In this document: positions 24,856-34,229 of the stretch, piece by piece
Numbering within the stretch: position 1 is the stretch's first letter
How the letters are laid out: each line of letters starts with the position of its first letter
Source of the DNA: Falsiroseomonas sp041690465
GTDB lineage: Bacteria; Pseudomonadota; Alphaproteobacteria; Acetobacterales; Acetobacteraceae
Reading direction: 5' to 3'
Length of the DNA stretch: 64,000 nt
Assembly: GCF_041690465.1 (NCBI RefSeq)
Contig: NZ_JAWLHG010000015.1
Location: 59,233-123,232 of the forward strand
Notes under the pieces: generated by a model
Told to the model about the DNA's origin: nothing
The model's database searches: none
The model's input: only the letters and a program-made list of their open reading frames with translations
Position numbers and translations under genes: made by a program

Positions 24856-25850
24856 GGGCGCGGGATGCCGAACTCCTCGGGGCTGCGCCGCGCCGCGCCG
24901 GCTTCCTGCAGCGTCCAGGAGGTGATGGATTGCCAGCGCCGCAGGAAGGCGTCGGCCTCGTCGCCGCTGATGTTCATCATGATGTTGCCGGCGTTGCGCA
25001 TCAGCGTGGTGAAGCCCTCGCTGCCTGCCGCCTCCTTGAAGGCGGAAACCAGCTTGGTGCGCGCGGCGTCCGGCGCGTCGCGCCGCACCCAGACGCCGTA
25101 GAAGGGGCCCCAGGGCAGGTATTTCGCCATGCCCGGCAGGTCGGCGGTGATCGGCGCGACGCCGGGCAGCGTCGCCACGCCTTCGGTGTTGACGATCGCC
25201 AGCGGCTTCACGCGGCCGGCGCGGATGTGCTCGGCGGCGGCGCCGAGGCCGACCGGCATGAAGTCCACATGGCCGCCCTGCAGCGCGGTGAGGCCGGGGC
25301 CCTCGCCGTCGAAGGGCACGGCGATGACGCGCATCTGCGTGACGGTGTTGATCATCGCGCCGACGACATGCGGCAGCCCGCCGGGGCCGGTGGCGCCCAT
25401 CTTCAGCCGGCCCGGATTGCGCTGCGCCTCCGCCACCACGTCCTTCATCGAGGACCAGGGCTTGTCGTTGTTCGCCACCACCACGGCGACGCCGCGCGCG
25501 GTGACGTTGACCGGGAAGAAATCGGCATAGTCGCGGGTGCCGAGGCCGAGCACCTTGTGCAGCTGCGGGTTCTCCGCCCCGTAGAGAAGCGTGTGGCCAT
25601 CCGCCGGCGCGGTCGCCACCGCCTGCACCGAGATGGCGCCGGCGCCACCCGGCCGGTTCTGCAGCACGATGGACTGGCCGAGAGCACGCTCCGCCGGCGG
25701 GGTCAGCGCGCGGGCCACCACGTCGGTCGCGCCGCCCGCGCCCCACATGATGATGCCGGTCAGCTCGCGGGCGGGGAAGGCCTGCGCGCGCGCGGCGGCG
25801 GGCAGCAGCGGCAGGGCGGCAAGGGCGGCAAGCGATCGGCGCGTGAACAT
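24852..25850 (-). CDS. tctC: Tripartite tricarboxylate transporter, binding protein TctC (Bug family)
   Basis: 332-residue periplasmic binding protein. Signal peptide MFTRRSLAALAALPLL ending near residue 23, then the Bug-type pattern ELTGIIMWGAGGATDVVARAL, VLQNRPGGAGAISVQAVA and PADGHTLLYG. Starts the tctCBA operon. Bug proteins bind carboxylates through two water molecules; the precise ligand is not predictable. The second TctC in the window (59929) is clearly different in sequence. Confidence 0.92.
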   Translation of the reverse strand: MFTRRSLAALAALPLLPAAARAQAFPARELTGIIMWGAGGATDVVARALTPPAERALGQSIVLQNRPGGAGAISVQAVATAPADGHTLLYGAENPQLHKVLGLGTRDYADFFPVNVTARGVAVVVANNDKPWSSMKDVVAEAQRNPGRLKMGATGPGGLPHVVGAMINTVTQMRVIAVPFDGEGPGLTALQGGHVDFMPVGLGAAAEHIRAGRVKPLAIVNTEGVATLPGVAPITADLPGMAKYLPWGPFYGVWVRRDAPDAARTKLVSAFKEAAGSEGFTTLMRNAGNIMMNISGDEADAFLRRWQSITSWTLQEAGAARRSPEEFGIPRP

Positions 25851-26038
25851 GGGGCTCTCCCTGGAACGGCACCCTGCGGGCGCCTTGAGGCGTTTGTCTC
25901 CGCAGGCGCGGCGCCGGTCAACCGGGTGGCGGGGGCGGCGGGGAGGGTCGGGCCGGGCTTGCGCCGCCGGACGGTCGCGGTTCTGATCCCGCCCGCCGCG
26001 CCCTGGGCGTGGGGCGGGCCGGGAGGATGCAGGCGGCG

Positions 26039-26740
26039 ATGAGCGGACAGGATGACGAGGCCGGCGACGGGATCGAGGCGCGCCTCGCGGCGGTGATCGC
26101 CAAGCGCGGCTACCTGCTGCCGCATCACGGCCTGATGGCGGTGGCGATGCCGGACCTGCTCGCCGGCTACGATGCCGCCTACACCGCGCTGACGCTGACG
26201 CCGCGCCACCTCGACGACCGCACCAAGGAATTCGTCTGGCTCGCGATCCTCACCGCGGTCGAGGAGGTGGTGACAACGCACCACGTGACGAAGTTCCAGC
26301 AGGCCGGCGGCACCGATGCCGAGATCGAGCTGGCGGTCAGGCTCGGCGGCTTCCGCGAGGTCGGGCGGCGCATCGCCTTCGCGGCGGAGCACTGGGCCAG
26401 GCACATGCCCGGCTACGAGCGAGCGGGCGCCTATCGGCGGGCGCTGGCGGCGCTCACCTCGGACCTGCCGGTGGCGGCGGGCTGGATCGAGATGGCGATG
26501 GCCGCGGCCTCGGCCTGCCGCCAGGAATGGTGGGCGCTGGGCGAGCACATAAGCGGCGCCTATGCGGCGGGCGTGCCGGAGGACCACCTGGCGGAGGCGC
26601 TCTCGCTGACGATGTTCCCGGGCAGCGTGCCCAACTTCGTGGATGCCTGTCGCGTGTGGCGCGAGATGGTGCGCGACGGCGCGGTGCCGGCCTCCGCGCG
26701 CTACCGGCGCTGGGCGGAGCTCTCCGGACCTCGGGAATGA
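26039..26740 (+). CDS. Carboxymuconolactone decarboxylase-like (AhpD fold) protein
   Basis: 233 residues with two CMD-type helical halves. The first has LDDRTKEFVWLAILTAVEEVVTTHH and the second SACRQEWWALGEHISGAYAAGV with AEALSLTMFPG. In AhpD-like oxidoreductases the first motif carries CxxC followed by His; here the position reads THHVTKF, so the redox pair is absent, as in non-thiol CMD members. Start uncertain: ATG 26039 or 26027. It lies 76 bases before the second ABC operon on the same strand. Confidence 0.75.
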   Translation: MSGQDDEAGDGIEARLAAVIAKRGYLLPHHGLMAVAMPDLLAGYDAAYTALTLTPRHLDDRTKEFVWLAILTAVEEVVTTHHVTKFQQAGGTDAEIELAVRLGGFREVGRRIAFAAEHWARHMPGYERAGAYRRALAALTSDLPVAAGWIEMAMAAASACRQEWWALGEHISGAYAAGVPEDHLAEALSLTMFPGSVPNFVDACRVWREMVRDGAVPASARYRRWAELSGPRE

Positions 26741-26816
26741 CCCCGAGTTGTCGCGGGCGGCATGGCTGCCTAGGATGACGCCGCGGTAAACACGAACAGG
26801 CAGCAGGGAGACAGAA

Positions 26817-27920
26817 ATGACCGCCTTCAACAGGATCCGCCTGGCGCGGCGTGAGATGCTGGAAGCCGCGGCCTCGCTCGGCGGCATCGCCGCGCTGCAG
26901 GGCATGGGCACGGTGTTCGGCATGATGGCGAAGCCGGCACAGGCGCAAGGGTTGGGCAGCGTGACCTCGCTGCGCTCCACCTCCAAGAGCTGGCTCTGGG
27001 CGGCGGAGGATTACGGCGTCGCGCGGAAGCACTTCGAGGGCAGCGGACTGACGGTCGAGCAGGCCTCGACGCAGCGCGGCGTGAACCACGATGCGCTGAT
27101 CGGCGGCGCGGCGGACATCCTGCTCGGCTCGCCGATCCAGAACATGCGCGTGCAGTTCCGCAACCAGCCTGTCGTGCTGATCCTCAGCATGGTGAACAAG
27201 TTCGCCTCCAACATCGTCATCCGGAAGGAGATCGCCGACCGGCTGGGCGTGACGGAGCAGTCGCCGCTGGAAGCCAAGGGCGCGGCGCTGAAGGGGCTGA
27301 AGATCGGCACCACCGGCTCGGGCGGCGGGCCGGACCAGCTGGTGCGCTGGGCGATGCGGCGCGCCGGGTTGAACCCCACCACCGATGCGCAGCTCACCCC
27401 GGTGCGCGGCGGCGCGGCGATGATCGCGGCGATGGAGCGCCAGCAGATCGACGGCTTCTGCCTCTCCTCGCCGACCTCCGACATCGCGATCCAGCGGGCG
27501 GGCGCGACCTACCTGTTCAACATGGCGACCAACCCGCCGGCGCAGCTCGCCGACTTCCCCTATATCGGCGCCGCGGTGACGCAGGAGACGCTGCGCAACA
27601 AGGGCCCGCAGCTGACCGCCTATTGCCGCGGCATCGCGCTGGCGCTGCGGCAGATCCACCAGGACCCCGCTGACTTCAAGGCCTGGTCGAAGGGCTGGTT
27701 CGAGGGCATGACGGACGCGCTGTTCAACGTCTCCTTCGACAACAACGTGCCGATCTACCAGCGCGACCCGGTGCCGACGCAGGCCGGCTTCCAGGCCAAT
27801 GTCGAGTTCCTCGACGAGGATCTGAAGTCCATCGGCCAGCCCGGCGTGCCGGATGGCTACACGCTCCAGAAGGCCTACGATCTGCGCTTCGTCGAGCAGG
27901 CGATGCGGCAGCTGGGCTGA
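26817..27920 (+). CDS. ABC transporter substrate-binding protein (NMT1/THI5-like)
   Basis: 367-residue periplasmic binding protein. The long N-terminal region (LARREMLEAAASLGGIAALQ, ending AQAQG near residue 45) looks like a Tat-style signal. Mature domain: RSTSKSWLWAAEDYGVARKH, LLGSPIQNMRVQFRNQPVVL, KGLKIGTTGSGGGPDQLVRW. Followed 10 bases later by its ATPase and then the permease. Ligand unknown; enzymes downstream suggest an organic acid. Confidence 0.88.
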   Translation: MTAFNRIRLARREMLEAAASLGGIAALQGMGTVFGMMAKPAQAQGLGSVTSLRSTSKSWLWAAEDYGVARKHFEGSGLTVEQASTQRGVNHDALIGGAADILLGSPIQNMRVQFRNQPVVLILSMVNKFASNIVIRKEIADRLGVTEQSPLEAKGAALKGLKIGTTGSGGGPDQLVRWAMRRAGLNPTTDAQLTPVRGGAAMIAAMERQQIDGFCLSSPTSDIAIQRAGATYLFNMATNPPAQLADFPYIGAAVTQETLRNKGPQLTAYCRGIALALRQIHQDPADFKAWSKGWFEGMTDALFNVSFDNNVPIYQRDPVPTQAGFQANVEFLDEDLKSIGQPGVPDGYTLQKAYDLRFVEQAMRQLG

Positions 27921-27930
27921 GGCGCGGCGC

Positions 27931-28707
27931 TTGGCCATCGAGGTCCGCGGAGTCTCGAAGCATTTCGTCCGCAACCAGCGTGAGGTGGTTGCGATCGAGG
28001 ATCTGAGCCTGACGATCGAACGGGGCGAGTTCGTCGCCCTGGTCGGTCCGTCGGGCTGCGGCAAGTCCACGCTGCTCAACATGATCGCCGGCATCCTGGA
28101 CTGCACCGGCGGCACCATCGTGCATGACGGGCAGCAGGTGAAGGGCGTGAACCGCCAGGTCGGCTACATGACGCAGGCGGAAAGCCTGCTGCCCTGGCGC
28201 ACGGCGGAGCAGAATGTGTGGCTGCCGCTCGAGATCCGCGGCGCGCCGCGCGCGCAGCGTGCGGACCGCGCGGCGGCACTGCTGGAGATGGTGAACCTCA
28301 AGGGCTTCGGCGGGCATTTCCCGAACGAGCTCTCCGGCGGCATGCGCAAGCGCGTGGCACTGGCGCAGGTGCTGGCCTACGAGCCCGAGACGCTGCTGAT
28401 GGACGAGCCCTTCGGCGCGCTGGATGCGCAGCTCAAGATGGTGATGCAGGAAGAGCTGCTGAAGATCTGGGAGCGCACTCGCAAGACGGTGGTCTTCGTC
28501 ACCCATGACCTGGCAGAGGCGATCGCGCTGGCGGATCGCGTGGTGGTGTTCACCGGCCGGCCGGGCCGCATCAAGCTGATCGAGCAGATCGACCTGCCGC
28601 GTCCGCGCGACGTGTTCCGCGTGCGCTTCCATCCGCGCTTCCAGGACATCTACGAGCGGCTCTGGCAATCGCTGGAGGCCGAGATCAGGCTGGGGGAATC
28701 GCTATGA
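27931..28707 (+). CDS. ABC transporter ATP-binding protein
   Basis: 258-residue ATPase of the nitrate/sulfonate type. Walker A GPSGCGKS, Q-loop YMTQAESLLPWRT, signature LSGGMRKR, Walker B LLMDEPFGALD and switch VTHDLAEA. The best start is TTG 27931, giving LAIEVRGVSKHF, the normal family N-terminus 10 bases after the binding-protein stop; an in-frame ATG at 27853 would overlap that gene by 68 bases. Ends in an ATGA overlap with the permease. Confidence 0.92.
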   Translation: MAIEVRGVSKHFVRNQREVVAIEDLSLTIERGEFVALVGPSGCGKSTLLNMIAGILDCTGGTIVHDGQQVKGVNRQVGYMTQAESLLPWRTAEQNVWLPLEIRGAPRAQRADRAAALLEMVNLKGFGGHFPNELSGGMRKRVALAQVLAYEPETLLMDEPFGALDAQLKMVMQEELLKIWERTRKTVVFVTHDLAEAIALADRVVVFTGRPGRIKLIEQIDLPRPRDVFRVRFHPRFQDIYERLWQSLEAEIRLGESL

Positions 28708-29537
28708 GCTTCAGCGCTGCCGAAGGGGCCGATTCCGGCGGGCTGCGCGGCTCCCGCGCGGTGGTCGAGGAGGAGCTGCGCACCGCGCGCCGCCGGCGCT
28801 TCCTCAAGGCGATCCAGATCGGCGTCGGCGTGGCGTTCCTGCTGTTCTGGCAGCTCGCCTCCGGCCCGCTGATCGACCCGTTCTTCGCCTCCTCCCCGCT
28901 CGAGGTCGCGGCGAAGCTGGTCACCTGGGTGGAGCGGGGAATCCTGCTGCGCAACCTGGGCATCACGCTCTACGCGATGCTGGCGGGCTTCGTCATCGGC
29001 TCCCTGATGGGCTTCGTCGTGGGCTTCCTGTTCGGCCGCTACGAATCGCTCTCGGCGATCTTCGATCCCTACATCACCGCCTTCTACAGCCTGCCGAAGA
29101 TCGCCCTCGCCCCGCTGTTCATCATGTGGTTCGGCATCGGGATCGAGAGCAAGATCGCGATGTCGGCGATCATCGTGTTCTTCCTGGTGTTCCTGAACAC
29201 CTATTCGGGCGTGCGCGACGTCTCTGCGGTGCACATCAACGCCGCGCGCATCATGGGCGCGTCGGAGCTGCAATTGCTGCGCATCGTCATCGCGCCCTCC
29301 GCCGCGGCCTGGGTGCTGGCGGGGCTGAAGGTCTCGGTGCCCTACGCGCTGATCGGCGCGGTGGTCGGCGAGTTCATGTCGGCCAACCGCGGCATCGGCT
29401 TCCTGATTGCCGAGGCCAGCGCGCAGTTCGACACCGGCGGCGTCTTCGCCGGGCTGATGGTGCTTGCGGTGGTCGGCATCATCCTCTCCGAGATCATCAA
29501 GCGCATCGAGCGCCGCATCCTGCGCTGGAGGCTCTGA
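28704..29537 (+). CDS. ABC transporter permease (SsuC/TauC type)
   Basis: 277-residue inner-membrane permease with about six spans. A cytoplasmic N-terminus of about 35 residues precedes the first span (FLLFWQLASGPLIDPFFASS). LPKIALAPLFIMWFGIGIESK and the EAA-type loop AARIMGASELQLLRIVIAPS are typical. Coupled to the ATPase by ATGA and followed after 2 bases by the DUF1445 gene. Confidence 0.93.
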   Translation: MSFSAAEGADSGGLRGSRAVVEEELRTARRRRFLKAIQIGVGVAFLLFWQLASGPLIDPFFASSPLEVAAKLVTWVERGILLRNLGITLYAMLAGFVIGSLMGFVVGFLFGRYESLSAIFDPYITAFYSLPKIALAPLFIMWFGIGIESKIAMSAIIVFFLVFLNTYSGVRDVSAVHINAARIMGASELQLLRIVIAPSAAAWVLAGLKVSVPYALIGAVVGEFMSANRGIGFLIAEASAQFDTGGVFAGLMVLAVVGIILSEIIKRIERRILRWRL

Positions 29538-29539
29538 CC

Positions 29540-30364
29540 ATGCCGGACGGTGCGCTGTCGAGGCGTGCGGAGCTGCACGACGTGCCGGCGCGCGTGGTGC
29601 GGGAGGCGATCCGCTCGGGGCGCTGGCGCGGCACCACGCATGACATGGCGCGCGGCCATGTGCAGGCGAACCTGGCCATCCTGCCCGAGAGATACGCGCT
29701 GGACTTCATGCGCTTCTGCCTGCGCAACCCGAAGCCCTGTCCGCTGCTGGACGTGACCGACACCGGCAACCCGGAACCCGCGCGCGTCGCACCCGGCGCC
29801 GATCTGCGCAGCGACCTCTCGCGCTACGTCATCTATCGCGACGGGAAGAAGGTGGAGGAGGTGGGCGACATCCGCGCGCTGTGGCGGCCGGACCATGTCG
29901 GCTTCGTCATGGGGTGCAGCCTCTCCTTCGATGCGGCGCTGACCGATGCGGGCATCGACCCGGCGCAGCTCAGGCGCGGCGAGCCGGGCGTGCAGGCGCG
30001 CATCCCGGTCTACACCTCCGCACTGCAATGCGTTCCCGCCGGCCCGTTCCAGGGACCGCTGGTGGTGAGCCTGAAGCCGGTGCCGCGGCACCTGGCGGCG
30101 GAGGTGGAGGCGGTGACCTCGCGCTACCCGCTGGCGCATGGCGGGCCGGCGCATGTCGGCGACCCGGCGGCGATCGGCGTGGATCCGTCGCGCGCCGAAT
30201 GGACCGGGCCGTGCACGATCGGGCCTGACGAGGTGCCGATGTTCTGGGCCTGCGGCGTCACGCCCCAGGCGGTCGCGCTCGCCGCCGGCATTCCGGAGAT
30301 GATCACCCATGCGACCGGGCACATGTTCCTCACCGATCTGACGCTCGCGGATATCCGGCGATGA
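29540..30364 (+). CDS. DUF1445 (D-glutamate cyclase-like / putative hydro-lyase) protein
   Basis: 274 residues of the DUF1445 family. Landmarks: ARGHVQANLAILPERYALDF, FVMGCSLSFDAAL, AGPFQGPLVVSLKPV, HVGDPAAIGV, PMFWACGVTPQAVAL and ITHATGHMFLTDL. The mammalian member DGLUCY converts D-glutamate to 5-oxo-D-proline; bacterial members are mostly annotated as putative hydro-lyases. It sits between an ABC importer and an aldolase, so it probably acts on the imported acid. A second DUF1445 gene is at 42301. Confidence 0.88.
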   Translation: MPDGALSRRAELHDVPARVVREAIRSGRWRGTTHDMARGHVQANLAILPERYALDFMRFCLRNPKPCPLLDVTDTGNPEPARVAPGADLRSDLSRYVIYRDGKKVEEVGDIRALWRPDHVGFVMGCSLSFDAALTDAGIDPAQLRRGEPGVQARIPVYTSALQCVPAGPFQGPLVVSLKPVPRHLAAEVEAVTSRYPLAHGGPAHVGDPAAIGVDPSRAEWTGPCTIGPDEVPMFWACGVTPQAVALAAGIPEMITHATGHMFLTDLTLADIRR

Positions 30365-31143
30365 GCGGGGCCTATCCGCGCAACGCCGTGATGGAGGGGA
30401 TCGCTTCCGGTCGGCGCTCGCTCGGCCTTTCCATCCGCATGGGCCGCGGGATGGAGGCGGTGGCGGCGGCGAAGGCGGCCGGCTTCGACTGGCTGTTCCT
30501 CGACCTCGAGCACGGGCCGCAGAGCTACGACCAGTTCTCGCAGATGGCGCTCGGCGCGCTGGCCAGCGGCATCGCGCCCTTCGTGCGCGTCGGCGGGCAC
30601 GAGCCGTTCCATGCCAACCGCGCGCTGACCAACGGCGCGCTCGGCGTGTTCTTCCCGCATGTGGACACCGCCGAGCAGGCCGCCGCCTGCGCCGCCGCGG
30701 CACGCTTCGGGCCGGAGGGCATCCGCGGCGTGCCGGCGATCTTCCCGCATCTCGGCTTCGAGAAGCCGCCGCTGTCCGAGGCGGCGCCGCGGATGAACGC
30801 ACTGACCACGGTGATCGCGATGATCGAGAGCGGCGAGGCGATCGCCAATGCCGATGCCATCGCCGCGACGCCGGGCGTGGATATCCTGTTCATCGGCGCG
30901 TCGGACCTGACGGTCGAGCGCGGCAAGCCCGGCGCCTATGCCGATCCGGAGATCCGCGCGGCCTTTGCCGCAGTGGCGAGCGCCTGTGCCAAGCATGGCA
31001 AGGTCGCGGGGTTCGGTGGCGTCGGCGATCCGGCGATCACGGCGGAGCTGTTCGCCGCGGGCTATCGCTTCATGCTGGCCGGCAACGACCTTGACCTGTT
31101 CATGCTCGGCGCGAAGGCGCGGGTGGGCGCGCTGCGCGCATAG
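30361..31143 (+). CDS. HpcH/HpaI family aldolase
   Basis: 260-residue class II, metal-dependent aldolase fold. FDWLFLDLEHGPQSYD (catalytic and metal region), VRVGGHEP, GALGVFFPHVDTAEQA, MIESGEAIANADAIAATPG and DILFIGASDLTVERG match 2,4-dihydroxyhept-2-enedioate and 2-keto-3-deoxy acid aldolases. Last gene of the ABC operon, ATGA-overlapped with DUF1445. It probably cleaves a hydroxy-oxo acid derived from the imported compound to pyruvate and an aldehyde. Confidence 0.92.
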   Translation: MSGAYPRNAVMEGIASGRRSLGLSIRMGRGMEAVAAAKAAGFDWLFLDLEHGPQSYDQFSQMALGALASGIAPFVRVGGHEPFHANRALTNGALGVFFPHVDTAEQAAACAAAARFGPEGIRGVPAIFPHLGFEKPPLSEAAPRMNALTTVIAMIESGEAIANADAIAATPGVDILFIGASDLTVERGKPGAYADPEIRAAFAAVASACAKHGKVAGFGGVGDPAITAELFAAGYRFMLAGNDLDLFMLGAKARVGALRA

Positions 31144-31171
31144 GCCGGGGTCGGACCGGCCTGGCGGCGCC

Positions 31172-32761
31172 TCATCGCGGACGGATCGTGGTGGCGAAGG
31201 TGTACTGGTCCCCGCGCGGCGTCAGCGTCAGCCCGCGCCGCACGCCGTAGGATGCGCGCAGCGAGAAGATCGGCAGGATCGCCTTGTCCTCGATGGCGAT
31301 GCGCGCCGCCTCGCCCATCGCGCGCTCGGCCTCGGCCGGGTCGAAGATGGTGTCCACGCGCCGCAGGGCCGCATCGAAGGCCGGGTTGGAGTAGCGGCCG
31401 CGATTCAGCGAGCCGAAGCCGCTCTGCCTGTCGCGGGTGTGCAGGATCGTCGCCATCGTCTCGCTGGCTACGCCGGTGGAGGAGGCGAAGATGGCCTGGA
31501 AGGCGGTGAATTCCGGCTCGGTCGTCGCGTTGCCGTTGGCGCGGCGGAAGAACACCGCCGCGGGCAGCGCGTCCACCGTGGTGCGGATGCCCACGGCGGT
31601 CAGCATCTGACCCACCGCCTGGCAGGTCCGCGCATCGCCGGGGAAGCGATCATTGGTGCAGTGGATGGTCAGGCCGAAGCCGTTGGGATGGCCGGCCTCG
31701 GCGAGCAGGGCGCGCGCCCGCGCCGGATCGAAGGGCAGCACCGGCAGGCCGGGATCATGGCCGATGAAGCCGGGACCGGCGAACTGCCCGATGGGGTCGG
31801 CGGACCCTTCCATCGCTCGCTCGGCCAGCGCCTCCCGGTTGAGGGCGAGGCTCATCGCCTCCCGCACGCGCCGGTCGCGGATCGGGCTCTGCGGCAGCGG
31901 CTGGCCGTCCGGGCCGGTGGCGTACTGCACCTGCTGCCGGTGGTGGTCGAGATACATGTAGAGCGTGAACAGCCCCGGCGTGGTGACCAGCTCCGCACGG
32001 TCGCTCTCCCGCACGCGGCCGTAGAGCGAGGCGGGAACGTTGTCGATCACGTCGGCGTCGCCGGCCAGGAGTGCCGCGACGCGCGCGCTGTCGTTGGTCA
32101 TGAAGCGGAAGGTCACGCGCTGCCAGGGCTCGGCCGGCGTGCGCCAATGGCTGCCGGCGCGCTCCAGCACCACGGACTGCCCGGGCGTGTAGTTGACCCA
32201 GCGGTAGGGACCGGTGCCGAGCGCGGCGCGGCCGCCGTTGAACTCGGCCTCGCCGGCGCCTTCGGCGGCGCGGGCGGAGACGATGGCGATCACCGCCATC
32301 TGCGAAGGCAGCAGCGGCGCGGGGCCATTGGTGCGGATGACGATGGTGCGCGCATCCTTCGCCTCGGCCGAGGCGACGCTGCGGGTCTGCGCGACGAAGG
32401 TGCGGAGCCCGGTGGCGGCGCGCGCGCGGCGAATGGAGAACACCACGTCATCGGCCGTGACCGGCGTGCCGTCGTGGAACTTCAGCCCCTCGCGCAGCGT
32501 GAACTCCCAGGTGGTCGGGTCCACGTTCCGCCAGGCGGAGGCCGCGCCCGGCCTGATGCGCATGAACTCGTCCTGCAGCACCAGCGGTTCATAGACATGC
32601 AGCTGCACGTTGCGGTTGGGCGTGTAGTTCTGGTGCGGGTCGGACCCCGTGACCGCCGCCTTGAAGCCGATCGTCAGCTCCTGCGCCGCGAGCGGTGCGG
32701 CGAGGGCAAGAGGCGCGATGAGGGTCGTGGCGAGGGCCAGCGATCTGCGACGTATCGTCAT
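31172..32761 (-). CDS. Oligopeptide-type ABC binding protein (family 5), orphan
   Basis: 529-residue periplasmic binding protein of the DppA/OppA family (SBP_bac_5). Signal peptide from MTIRRRSLAL to AAQ near residue 27, then the classic YEPLVLQDEFMRIRPGAASAW, TWEFTLREGLKFHDGTPVTA and ALGTGPYRWVNYTPGQSV motifs. ATG 32761 follows GGCGGAGACG. Last gene of the operon from 38837. No permease or ATPase for it lies in the window, so it must use subunits encoded elsewhere. Peptidases upstream suggest a peptide or N-acyl ligand. Confidence 0.9.
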   Translation of the reverse strand: MTIRRRSLALATTLIAPLALAAPLAAQELTIGFKAAVTGSDPHQNYTPNRNVQLHVYEPLVLQDEFMRIRPGAASAWRNVDPTTWEFTLREGLKFHDGTPVTADDVVFSIRRARAATGLRTFVAQTRSVASAEAKDARTIVIRTNGPAPLLPSQMAVIAIVSARAAEGAGEAEFNGGRAALGTGPYRWVNYTPGQSVVLERAGSHWRTPAEPWQRVTFRFMTNDSARVAALLAGDADVIDNVPASLYGRVRESDRAELVTTPGLFTLYMYLDHHRQQVQYATGPDGQPLPQSPIRDRRVREAMSLALNREALAERAMEGSADPIGQFAGPGFIGHDPGLPVLPFDPARARALLAEAGHPNGFGLTIHCTNDRFPGDARTCQAVGQMLTAVGIRTTVDALPAAVFFRRANGNATTEPEFTAFQAIFASSTGVASETMATILHTRDRQSGFGSLNRGRYSNPAFDAALRRVDTIFDPAEAERAMGEAARIAIEDKAILPIFSLRASYGVRRGLTLTPRGDQYTFATTIRPR

Positions 32762-32790
32762 GTCGTTCGTCTCCGCCATGTCGTTGAGGA

Positions 32791-34152
32791 TCAATCGGCT
32801 GCCTGCGCGGCGGCGCGGACCAGCGCCGCGCGCCGATGGGTGGGCCAGGGCACGCCGAGGTTCTCGCGCAGGGTGCGCCCTTCGTATTCTGTTCGGAACA
32901 GTCCGCGCCGCTGCAGCTCCGGCACCACCATGTCCACCACATCGGCAAGCCCGCCGGGCAGCCAGGGCGGCAGGATGTTGTAGCCATCGGCCGCCTCGCG
33001 CTCGAACCAGTCCTGCATGGCGTCGGCGATGTCGGCGGGCGTGCCGACCACGGTTCGGTGGCCGTTGCCGGCGGCGACCAGCGTGTAGAGCTGGCGGATG
33101 GTCAGGTTGTCGCGCTTCGCCAGGTCCAGGAAGATCTGGGCGCGGCTGCGCATGCGCGGGTCGATCGCGTCCGGCACCGGCCCGTCCACGTCATACGCCG
33201 AAAGGTCGCCCATGACGCGGGAGAGCTGGTTGAGCCCGAGCAGCGGGTCCAACAGGTTCTGCAACTGCTCGTGCTTGTCCTGCGCTTCCTGTCGCGTGCG
33301 GCCGGGCACCGCGAGGATGCCGGGCAGGATCTTCAGGTGGTCCGGATCGCGCCCGTACCGCGCCATGCGGCCCTTCACGTCGCGGTAATAGGCCTGCGCC
33401 GCGTCGAGCTCCTGCGAGGCGGCATAGAGCGCATCCGCGGTCGCCGCCGCCAGCTCCCGCCCCTGGTCGGAGGCGCCGGCCTGGAAGATGACCGGATGGC
33501 CCTGCGGCGTGCGCGCGACGTTCAGCGGGCCGGCGACGGTGAAATGCGCGCCCTTGTGGTTGAGCACATGCAGCTTGCTCTCGTCGTAGTTCACGCCGGA
33601 GGCCTTGTCGCGGATGAAGGCGTCGTCCTCCCAGCTCTCCCACAACCCGCGCACCACCTCGACGAACTCGGCGGCGCGGTCGTAGCGCTTGTCGTAGTCG
33701 GGTGCCTTGGCGAAGCCGAAATTGCGCGCCTCGGTGTCGGTGAAGGAGGAGACGACGTTCCACCCTGCGCGCCCGCCGCTGATATGGTCCAGCGAGGCGA
33801 ATTTGCGCGCGACGTGATAGGGCTCGTTGTAGGTGGTGGAGGCGGTGGCGACCAGGCCGACGCGCTCGCTGGTCATCGCGAGCGCCGAGAGCAGCGTCAG
33901 CGGCTCGAACACCACGTTCTTCGAGGAACGCGCCAGCGCGCCCTTCGGCTCGTCCTGCGCGCGGATGCCGACGCCATCGGCGAGGAAGACGAGGTCGAAC
34001 TTGCCGCGCTCCGCGATGCGCGTCACGTCCACGTAGTGGGAGAGCTTCATGTTGCCGGCCGGGTCCACATCGGGGTGCCGCCAGGCAGCCATGTGGTAGC
34101 CCAGCCCGATCATGGAGACGCCAAGCTTCATCTGCCGTCGCGTCACGCTCAT
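32791..34152 (-). CDS. NtaA/SnaA/DszA-type FMN-dependent monooxygenase
   Basis: 453-residue bacterial-luciferase-fold enzyme of the nitrilotriacetate/desulfurisation monooxygenase group. It uses FMNH2 delivered by a separate reductase. Landmarks: AWRHPDVDP, FDLVFLADGV, EPLTLLSALAMTSERVGL, ASLDHISGGRAGWNVVSS, QAGASDQGRELAA and the C-terminal VPELQRRGLFRTEYEGRTLR. ATG 34152 is preceded by AGGGATGAGG. Likely opens a C-N or C-S bond in a compound that the neighbouring amidases also process. Confidence 0.92.
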   Translation of the reverse strand: MSVTRRQMKLGVSMIGLGYHMAAWRHPDVDPAGNMKLSHYVDVTRIAERGKFDLVFLADGVGIRAQDEPKGALARSSKNVVFEPLTLLSALAMTSERVGLVATASTTYNEPYHVARKFASLDHISGGRAGWNVVSSFTDTEARNFGFAKAPDYDKRYDRAAEFVEVVRGLWESWEDDAFIRDKASGVNYDESKLHVLNHKGAHFTVAGPLNVARTPQGHPVIFQAGASDQGRELAAATADALYAASQELDAAQAYYRDVKGRMARYGRDPDHLKILPGILAVPGRTRQEAQDKHEQLQNLLDPLLGLNQLSRVMGDLSAYDVDGPVPDAIDPRMRSRAQIFLDLAKRDNLTIRQLYTLVAAGNGHRTVVGTPADIADAMQDWFEREAADGYNILPPWLPGGLADVVDMVVPELQRRGLFRTEYEGRTLRENLGVPWPTHRRAALVRAAAQAAD

Positions 34153-34229
34153 CGCCTCATCCCTGCACCGATCGCAGACACGAAGCGTGCCGCCTCGTGC
34201 CTCCTGCCGCAAGCCGCCTTACTCGCCGG

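Noticed and set aside
26039..26740. AhpD-like peroxidase partner
   Set aside because: The CxxC redox pair is absent (THHVTKF at that place), so a peroxidase-reductase role is not supported.
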